DNA from: Mucilaginibacter sp.
GTDB taxonomy: Bacteria > Bacteroidota > Bacteroidia > Sphingobacteriales > Sphingobacteriaceae
Direction of reading: 5' to 3'
Length of the DNA: 8,064 nt
Assembly: GCA_019235595.1 (NCBI GenBank)
Contig: JAFAKI010000349.1
Coordinates: 1 to 8,064, forward strand
The notes under the pieces were generated by a model, which was not told where the DNA came from, made no database searches, and saw only the letters and a program-made list of their open reading frames with translations. Each line of letters opens with the position of its first letter. Positions within the stretch are counted from its first letter, which is position 1. Shown here piece after piece: positions 1 through 4,926 of this stretch. The position numbers and the translations under genes are program-made.

Positions 1-153
1 GAAATACAATGTTCTGTTATTTTCAGTAAATTTACTCGAATAGACCGAATATCTAACAATTATAAACAAAAGATAATGGAGAGCAGCTTTTTTAGTAATT
101 GCCATAAAACCACCGATTTGAAGCTGAAATTTGTGGCTTTTTCAAAAAAATGA
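1..153 (+). CDS. Possible 3' end of an upstream gene (partial, doubtful)
   Basis: A reading frame is open from the first base of the window through 50 codons and ends at TGA (151-153). Its last residues read LKLKFVAFSKK. No family is recognised. The composition is rich in Ile, Ser, Lys and Asn, which is also what translated AT-rich non-coding DNA looks like, and the opposite strand is open over much of the same stretch. It could be the tail of a gene that begins left of the window, or chance. Sequence to the left is needed to decide; confidence is low. Confidence 0.22.
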   Translation, partial: EIQCSVIFSKFTRIDRISNNYKQKIMESSFFSNCHKTTDLKLKFVAFSKK

Positions 154-311
154 AAATTTGTGACATGAATTAAATAAAAAATTTAATTAATTTGCCTCTC
201 GGGAATTTACGTTGCCACATAAAATGTAATGTAAACATTCTCAGTTATCTAATCTTGAAATTGTAAATTTATTCATAATATTTTTACAATAAATTAAAAC
301 AAGGCTAATAA
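154..311. other. AT-rich leader region upstream of spt
   Basis: No coding region is supported here. The stretch is very AT-rich and holds a perfect 8-base inverted repeat (AATTAAAT at 168-175 and ATTTAATT at 181-188, 5-base A spacer) and two imperfect Bacteroidota promoter-like boxes described separately. The repeat has no GC pairs and no following T run, so it is a weak terminator candidate at best. It could be a binding site or simply a product of base composition. Confidence 0.5.
187..194 (+). promoter_or_regulatory. Weak candidate -7 box for spt
   Basis: TTAATTTG matches the Bacteroidota -7 consensus TAnnTTTG at all but one fixed position. It is followed by CC, where the two better candidates in this window are followed by CG. 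A TTTG lies at 157-160, but the 26-base spacing is longer than usual for a -33 box. An alternative is TATTTTTA at 279-286 with TTG at 255-257 (21-base spacing), which would give a much shorter leader. Neither is decisive. Confidence 0.28.
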
Positions 312-1517
312 ATGGGTAAAAAACTACATGATAAAATTGCGTTGTTCAAAGACGCAGAACTGGCCAGAGAAAGAGGCGTTTACCCTTTTTTCAGGCCTAT
401 TGAATCCGGGCAGGATACAGAAGTTATTATAGATGGTCAAAGAGTGTTGATGTTCGGTTCAAATTCTTACCTTGGACTAACCAGTCACCCTAAAATCAAA
501 GAAGCTTCTAAAAAAGCTATTGATAAATATGGCACAGGATGCGCCGGATCAAGATTTTTGAATGGAACACTTGATATCCATATTGAACTTGAGCAACGAC
601 TTGCAAAATATGTAGGCAAAGAAGCCGCTGTACTCTTCAGTACCGGTTTCCAGGTAAACCTCGGTGTATTATCCTCAATTACCGGCCGTAACGACTACTT
701 AATACTTGATGAATATGATCACGCCTCTTTGATTGACGGTAGCCGTCTTTCATTCTCAAGAGTGATCAAATACGCTCACAACGACATGGCGGACCTGCGT
801 CGTAAATTGAGCATCCTGCCGGAAGACGCTGTAAAGCTTATTTCTGTTGACGGTATATTCAGTATGGAAGGCGACATTGTTAAGCTGCCCGAAATAGTTC
901 AACTTGCTGAGGAATTTGGCGCCAACATTATGGTGGATGACGCCCATAGTCTGGGTGTTATTGGCGAAAAAGGTGCGGGTACAGCTTCGCATTTCGGATT
1001 AACTGATGACGTTGACCTTATCATGGGCACATTCAGTAAATCACTGGCGTCATTGGGCGGTTTCATCGCAGCCGATTTCGCAACTATAGATTACTTGAAA
1101 CACCGTGCCCGTTCATTAATGTTCAGCGCGAGTATGCCTCCAGGTGCCGTAGCAAGTGTTATTGCGGCCCTTGACATTATTGAATCAGAACCAGAGAGAA
1201 TTGCGAAACTGTGGGAAAATACCAATTATGCCCATAAACTATTAGTAGATGAAGGTTTCGACCTTGGCCCTACCGAAAGTCCGATCCTGCCAATCTATGT
1301 TCGCGATAATGAAAAGACATTCATGGTTACCAAATACCTGCAAAACTCGGGCGTGTTTGTTAACCCGGTAGTATCGCCGGCTGTTCCGTCCGACTCATCC
1401 TTATTACGTTTCTCATTAATGGCAACCCATACATTTGCCCAGATAGAAGAGGCGATCGACAAAATCAATAAGGTATTCAAAGAGGTCGGCGTGTCGATGA
1501 TCAAAGAAAATATCTAA
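312..1517 (+). CDS. spt: Serine palmitoyltransferase
   Basis: PLP-dependent enzyme of the alpha-oxoamine synthase family. It condenses L-serine with palmitoyl-CoA (or a related acyl thioester) to give 3-ketosphinganine, the first committed step of sphingolipid synthesis, and is cytosolic or loosely membrane-bound. At 401 residues it has the usual bacterial homodimer length. The PLP lysine is K243 in GTFSKSLASLGG (239-250). H137 in DEYDHAS would stack on the cofactor ring. D209 and H212 in VDDAHSLGVIG contact PLP. R366 in LLRFSLMATHT is placed to bind the substrate carboxylate. Near-identity over long stretches to the Sphingobacterium multivorum enzyme, as I recall it, argues for SPT rather than the paralogues KBL, BioF or HemA. 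The ATG at 312 follows an A-rich stretch with only a weak AAGG. A strong terminator follows the stop codon, so spt is probably transcribed largely alone. Confidence 0.95.
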   Translation: MGKKLHDKIALFKDAELARERGVYPFFRPIESGQDTEVIIDGQRVLMFGSNSYLGLTSHPKIKEASKKAIDKYGTGCAGSRFLNGTLDIHIELEQRLAKYVGKEAAVLFSTGFQVNLGVLSSITGRNDYLILDEYDHASLIDGSRLSFSRVIKYAHNDMADLRRKLSILPEDAVKLISVDGIFSMEGDIVKLPEIVQLAEEFGANIMVDDAHSLGVIGEKGAGTASHFGLTDDVDLIMGTFSKSLASLGGFIAADFATIDYLKHRARSLMFSASMPPGAVASVIAALDIIESEPERIAKLWENTNYAHKLLVDEGFDLGPTESPILPIYVRDNEKTFMVTKYLQNSGVFVNPVVSPAVPSDSSLLRFSLMATHTFAQIEEAIDKINKVFKEVGVSMIKENI

Positions 1518-1522
1518 AAGAT

Positions 1523-1556
1523 GTCATCCTGGTAAAATTACCGGGATGACTTTTTT
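1523..1556 (+). terminator. Intrinsic terminator after spt
   Basis: Arms 1523-1535 (GTCATCCTGGTAA) and 1538-1550 (TTACCGGGATGAC) pair over about 12-13 bases with a single G-U wobble. Six T residues follow at 1551-1556. The hairpin starts five bases after the spt stop codon. A-rich sequence before the stem partly mirrors the T run, so some function on the other strand is conceivable. It should separate spt from the acyltransferase gene 40 bases downstream, or reduce read-through into it. Confidence 0.9.
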
Positions 1557-1595
1557 AATACCATTTTTAAATACCAATTAAAACCCCTTAACCCA

Positions 1596-2711
1596 ATGAA
1601 AAAAGTAATTCCGGTTAGCAATAAAAAAGAACTGGCTAAATTTATCGACTTCCCACACGACCTCTATAAAGATGATCCATACTATGTACCGGAACTATTC
1701 ATTGCTCAAAGGGACCTGTTAACCACCCATCCGTTTCATAAGCACTCCCAGGTTCAGCCTTTTTTAGCATATGACGGTGATAAAATTGTGGGCCGAATTG
1801 CTGCGATTAATAACACCAATCACAATCAATTCAACAAAACCAATGATGGCTTTTTTGGCTATTTTGATTGTGTAAATGATCCGGAAGTTTCAGCGTTGCT
1901 ATTTGACGCTGTTATAAAATGGTTAAAGGAAAAGAACCTGGATAAAATTGTTGGTCCGGTGAATCCATCAACCAACGAAACCTGTGGTTTATTGATCAAA
2001 GGGTTTGATAGTTCGCCAATGGTGATGATGACCTATAACCCAGCTTACTATATTGATCTGGTAGAAAAAGCCGGGTTAAAAAAGCAAGTAGACCTGATTG
2101 CCTGGCATTGGGATAAAACCAGCTATAACGACAAATCAGTTCAACTCTTAGATAAATTGCAGGATCGTCTGAAAAGAAACGGTATCACCATACGAAAAGT
2201 CAACATGAAGAAATTTAAGGAAGAAGCTGCAGCCCTGCGCGAAGTGTATAACACTGCATGGGACAAAAACATGGGTTTCTTCCCGATGACGAACGAAGAG
2301 TTTGACTATACTGCGAAAGACCTTAAAATGATCCTCGACCCGGATTTCTGTCTTTTGGCTGAACAGCATGGCAAAATTGTGGGCTTTGGGGTGGCTATCC
2401 CCGATATCAATGCAATTCTGAAGACCATCAAACGTGGCCGTTTGCTTCCTACAGGTATCTTTAAACTTTTATTGAACAAAAGTAAGATCAAAGGTATCCG
2501 TATCATGCTTTTAGGTGTGATTGATGGCTATCGCAAAATGGGTATTGAAGCTGTTTTATACGGAAATATCATTAAGGAATACCGCAGGAAAGGCCTGGAA
2601 TATGCGGAAGCCTCATGGACACTGGAACACAACGATATGGTAAACCGCGCAATCGAAGCAATTGGCGGCGATCCATATAAAAAATACAGGATATACGAAA
2701 AAGCGATCTAA
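1596..2711 (+). CDS. GNAT-like N-acyltransferase, candidate bacterial ceramide synthase
   Basis: A 371-residue protein of the YghO-like acyltransferase type. Two GNAT-like halves are visible. The N-terminal half (about 55-160) includes FLAYDGDKIVGRIAAINN and GPVNPSTNETCGLLIKGF. The C-terminal half (about 245-371) includes CLLAEQHGKIVGFGVAIPD and a degenerate acyl-CoA loop, R313-K-M-G316-I-E-A319, where the usual RxxGxG/A has Glu at the second Gly/Ala position. No signal peptide or membrane segment is evident. Known context: in Caulobacter an acyltransferase (bCerS) needed for ceramide synthesis acts with SPT, acylating the sphingoid amine. The position 78 bases after spt suggests the same role here; this is inference. 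The reaction could use acyl-CoA or acyl-ACP. The start is the only ATG fitting the conserved N-terminus; no Shine-Dalgarno is visible. An unrelated N-acetyltransferase role cannot be excluded. Confidence 0.8.
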   Translation: MKKVIPVSNKKELAKFIDFPHDLYKDDPYYVPELFIAQRDLLTTHPFHKHSQVQPFLAYDGDKIVGRIAAINNTNHNQFNKTNDGFFGYFDCVNDPEVSALLFDAVIKWLKEKNLDKIVGPVNPSTNETCGLLIKGFDSSPMVMMTYNPAYYIDLVEKAGLKKQVDLIAWHWDKTSYNDKSVQLLDKLQDRLKRNGITIRKVNMKKFKEEAAALREVYNTAWDKNMGFFPMTNEEFDYTAKDLKMILDPDFCLLAEQHGKIVGFGVAIPDINAILKTIKRGRLLPTGIFKLLLNKSKIKGIRIMLLGVIDGYRKMGIEAVLYGNIIKEYRRKGLEYAEASWTLEHNDMVNRAIEAIGGDPYKKYRIYEKAI

Positions 2712-2782
2712 GCAACGTATTTACCCCTATCTGTATTTCTAAACGGAATTACCTGAACCAGTCCAAATTCAAGGCTGACTAA

Positions 2783-2812
2783 TTTCATATTTCGGTCAAC
2801 TTTATAAATTTG
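2783..2812 (+). promoter_or_regulatory. Candidate Bacteroidota promoter for the MIPS-pgpA operon
   Basis: TAAATTTG at 2805-2812 is a full match to the -7 consensus TAnnTTTG. TTTC at 2783-2786, 18 bases upstream, matches three of four bases of the -33 TTTG box. Transcription would start near 2817, giving a leader of about 85 bases before the ATG at 2902. No terminator was found between the acyltransferase stop and this site, so read-through from upstream remains possible. Confidence 0.55.
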
Positions 2813-2901
2813 CGTCATTGTTTGGTGAAAAATGTACTCTTTTGAGACATTCTAATCAAACATGGCTTTTGCCGCGACACTAAAACTTGAAAAAATAAAA
2901 G

Positions 2902-4224
2902 ATGAAAGACAACATTCAACCAGCTAAAGGCAAATTAGGTATTTTGATACCAGGTTTAGGTGCGGTGGCCACGACGTTAATTGCCGGTGTTGAAGCCGTA
3001 AAAAAAGGCATATCACAACCTATTGGCTCACTTACTCAGATGGGGCATATACGCTTAGGTAAAAGAACCGAAAACCGTTATCCGAAAATCAAAGATTTTG
3101 TTCCCCTGGCTGATCTGAATGACATTGTTTTTGGCGGCTGGGATGTATATGAGGACAACGTATACGAGGCGGCAATGCTGGCAAAAGTATTAGAACCTGG
3201 CTTAATAGCTGCCATTAAACCCGAGTTGGAGAAAATAAAACCAATGAAAGCTGCCTTTGACAAAAACTATGCAAAAAACCTGGTTGGCACGCATGTAAAA
3301 CAGGGTACGCGTCAGCAATTGGCTGATGAAGTGATGGCCGACATCGAAAACTTTAAAGCACAAAACGGCTGCGACAGGATTGTATTGGTGTGGTGCGGCT
3401 CAACTGAAATTTATTATGAAGCATCTGAGATACATCAATCATTAGCTGCCTTTGAACAGGCTTTGGCAAACGACGACAAGTTCATATCTCCAAGTATGAT
3501 CTATGCCTACGCAGCGCTTAAGTTAGGCGTACCTTTTGCCAATGGCGCCCCTAACCTTACAGTTGATATTCCTGCATTGGTTGAACTTTCAAAACAAACT
3601 AACACACCTATAGCTGGTAAAGACTTCAAAACAGGCCAAACCCTGATGAAAACAATTTTGGCTCCCGGTTTGGCTGCAAGGTCTTTGGGTATAAGCGGGT
3701 GGTTCTCGACTAATATTTTGGGTAACCGTGATGGTTTGGTTTTAGATGATCCGGATAACTTTAAGACTAAAGAAGTTTCTAAACTGGGCGTATTAGAAGA
3801 TATTTTGCGTCCTGAAGAGAATCACGAATTGTACGGAGACATATTCCACAAGATCCGTATAAACTATTACCCTCCGCATGGCGACAACAAAGAAAGCTGG
3901 GATAATATCGACATTTTCGGCTGGTTGGGTTACAAAATGCAGATCAAGATCAATTTTCTTTGCCGCGACTCCATCCTGGCAGCTCCGATCGCATTAGACC
4001 TTGCTTTATTTATTGATTTAGCAAAAAGGGCCGAAATGAGCGGTATACAGGAATGGTTATCGTTCTACCTTAAATCTCCGCAAACTTTGCCCGGTTTAAG
4101 GCCTGAGAACGACATCTTCAAACAGTTGATGAAACTACAGAATACATTGCGCCACCTGATGGGCGAAGACCTGATAACTCACCTGGGCCTAGACTATTAC
4201 CAGGACCTGGTTGAAGTATTATAA
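2902..4224 (+). CDS. ino1: myo-Inositol-phosphate synthase (MIPS)
   Basis: NAD-dependent cytosolic enzyme that isomerises glucose-6-phosphate to 1D-myo-inositol 3-phosphate, supplying the headgroup for inositol lipids. 440 residues, within the prokaryotic MIPS range and shorter than the roughly 510-550 of eukaryotic enzymes. An N-terminal Rossmann entry is seen at LGILIPGLGAVATTLIAG (12-29). Family signatures follow: GKDFKTGQT (239-247, GDDFKSGQT in eukaryotes), NILGNRDG (271-278), FKTKEVSK (287-294, with K290 and K294 aligning to the conserved catalytic-region lysines), HGDNK (326-330) and CRDSILAAPIALDL (354-367). Departures: the loop is GLGAVATT rather than the eukaryotic GGNNG type, and yeast KPVGDSK is PPHGDNK here, with Pro at that lysine. 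The gene overlaps the next by one base (TAATG), implying translational coupling. A short out-of-frame ATG frame (2862-2927) overlaps the start and is not believed. Confidence 0.94.
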   Translation: MKDNIQPAKGKLGILIPGLGAVATTLIAGVEAVKKGISQPIGSLTQMGHIRLGKRTENRYPKIKDFVPLADLNDIVFGGWDVYEDNVYEAAMLAKVLEPGLIAAIKPELEKIKPMKAAFDKNYAKNLVGTHVKQGTRQQLADEVMADIENFKAQNGCDRIVLVWCGSTEIYYEASEIHQSLAAFEQALANDDKFISPSMIYAYAALKLGVPFANGAPNLTVDIPALVELSKQTNTPIAGKDFKTGQTLMKTILAPGLAARSLGISGWFSTNILGNRDGLVLDDPDNFKTKEVSKLGVLEDILRPEENHELYGDIFHKIRINYYPPHGDNKESWDNIDIFGWLGYKMQIKINFLCRDSILAAPIALDLALFIDLAKRAEMSGIQEWLSFYLKSPQTLPGLRPENDIFKQLMKLQNTLRHLMGEDLITHLGLDYYQDLVEVL

Positions 4225-4676
4225 TGCTTTTTCATAAGCTGATATCCACAAGCCTGGGCATAGGATATATTGGCAAAGGTGCCGGGACAGTAGCCGCTGT
4301 CGCCTGTTGCGTTTGCTGGTACCTGGCCTGGGCTTCTGGCTATAATCCGGTCACAGCGATCATAATTACCCTATCAATTACCTTGATTGGCGTCTGGTCA
4401 TCGACAGTCGTTTCCAGGATATGGGGGAAAGACCCCTCGCGGGTAGTTATTGATGAAGTTGCCGGGATGTGCATCAGCCTGCTTTTTATCCCGGTGACTT
4501 TCAAATACGTGGTAATAGCATTGGTTCTGTTCCGATTTTTTGATATCGTCAAACCTCTCTTTATCAAAAAAATGGAAATTTTGCCGAGGGGCTGGGGTAT
4601 TATGCTCGACGACGTATTAGCTGGTATTTACGCAAATATTCTCCTTCAGGCTGCTATTTGGGTCAAGTTACTCTGA
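4224..4676 (+). CDS. PgpA-family phosphatase, likely phosphatidylinositol-phosphate phosphatase
   Basis: A 150-residue integral inner-membrane phosphatase of the PgpA family. The classical reaction is phosphatidylglycerophosphate to phosphatidylglycerol. Visible motifs: KDPSRVVIDEVAGM (69-82) with D77 and E78, FRFFDIVKP (103-111) with D107, K110 and P111, and GWGIMLDDVLAG (123-134) with D129 and D130, all acidic residues expected for the Mg-dependent site. Hydrophobic segments lie at about 22-37, 43-60, 80-104 and 132-148. The N-terminal motif reads GYIGKGAGT (14-22), where E. coli-type PgpA has APGT, so the proline is replaced. The one-base overlap with MIPS and the nearby CDP-alcohol transferase suggest PIP as substrate, as described for the equivalent gene in the Bacteroides inositol-lipid cluster. 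This assignment is from context; a housekeeping PGP phosphatase role remains possible. Confidence 0.9.
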   Translation: MLFHKLISTSLGIGYIGKGAGTVAAVACCVCWYLAWASGYNPVTAIIITLSITLIGVWSSTVVSRIWGKDPSRVVIDEVAGMCISLLFIPVTFKYVVIALVLFRFFDIVKPLFIKKMEILPRGWGIMLDDVLAGIYANILLQAAIWVKLL

Positions 4677-4716
4677 GCTCAATACTAAAGAGTTTGTTAA
4701 TCGTTTGATTGATTTT

Positions 4717-4737
4717 GACTTTTTGACCACAAAAGTC
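4717..4737. repeat. 7-base inverted repeat ahead of the -7 box
   Basis: GACTTTT (4717-4723) and AAAAGTC (4731-4737) are perfect inverted copies with a 7-base spacer. No T run follows on the + strand, so a terminator for the MIPS-pgpA operon is unlikely. The pair covers the place where a -33 box would lie relative to the TATTTTTG at 4753, which would suit an operator. A chance repeat in AT-rich DNA is equally possible. Confidence 0.35.
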
Positions 4738-4752
4738 TGAACGAAATTTTTC

Positions 4753-4760
4753 TATTTTTG
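4753..4760 (+). promoter_or_regulatory. Candidate -7 box upstream of the DUF5686 gene
   Basis: TATTTTTG is a full match to TAnnTTTG and is followed by CGG, resembling the MIPS promoter box (TAAATTTGCG). No convincing -33 TTTG is found at the usual 18-21 bases; the nearest, TTTG at 4722-4725, is 27 bases away. Transcription from here would start near 4765, leaving a leader of about 160 bases before the ATG at 4927. A weaker box, GAAATTTG at 4901-4908, could serve a short-leader transcript. Confidence 0.45.
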
Positions 4761-4783
4761 CGGTTAAAGCCAGGCTTATTGAA

Positions 4784-4856
4784 TTATATCAACTGACTGT
4801 AGTTATATCAACTAATTGCCGATATATCACACAGATTAAATAAAATTGTATCAACA
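4784..4856 (+). repeat. Four short direct repeats, TTATATCAACT-like
   Basis: TTATATCAACT occurs exactly at 4784-4794 and 4803-4813. A decayed copy sharing TATATCA lies at 4822-4832, in the same 19-base register. TTGTATCAACA follows at 4846-4856. They lie in the leader between the candidate promoter and the start of the DUF5686 gene. Regular spacing suggests binding sites for a protein on DNA or RNA, but the repeats are short and the region AT-rich, so significance is uncertain. Confidence 0.45.
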
Positions 4857-4926
4857 TTAATATAGTTACGCTCAACAACTATTCTGGGGCGGGATGAGTT
4901 GAAATTTGCGTAGCTGCACCGAACAC

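Noticed and set aside
1..141. Minus-strand open frame with an ATG at 105-103, open to the left edge (begins MAITKKAALHYLL)
   Set aside because: Only about 35 codons from the ATG in AT-rich DNA, no recognisable family, no good promoter box upstream on that strand, and it overlaps an equally open + strand frame.
168..188. AT-only inverted repeat as a terminator
   Set aside because: The stem has no GC pairs and is not followed by a T run; it is too weak to call a terminator.
756..992. Minus-strand open frames inside spt and similar ones in other genes
   Set aside because: They lie wholly within well-supported + strand genes, show no family features and reflect codon composition of the real frame.
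2862..2927. 21-residue ATG frame (begins MAFAATLKLEK) overlapping the MIPS start out of frame
   Set aside because: Short, with no ribosome-binding signal or leader-peptide feature; it probably arises by chance from the A-rich start region.
4894..4902. Minimal ATG-AGT-TGA frame preceded by GGGGCGGG upstream of the DUF5686 gene
   Set aside because: A two-codon frame after a G-rich run can occur by chance, and Bacteroidota rely little on Shine-Dalgarno sequences; nothing else supports an upstream control frame.
4906..4926. TTG at 4906 as start of the DUF5686 protein
   Set aside because: It would place MRSCTEH ahead of a complete signal peptide; the ATG at 4927 gives the normal short charged N-terminus (MNLKN) and a standard signal peptide.
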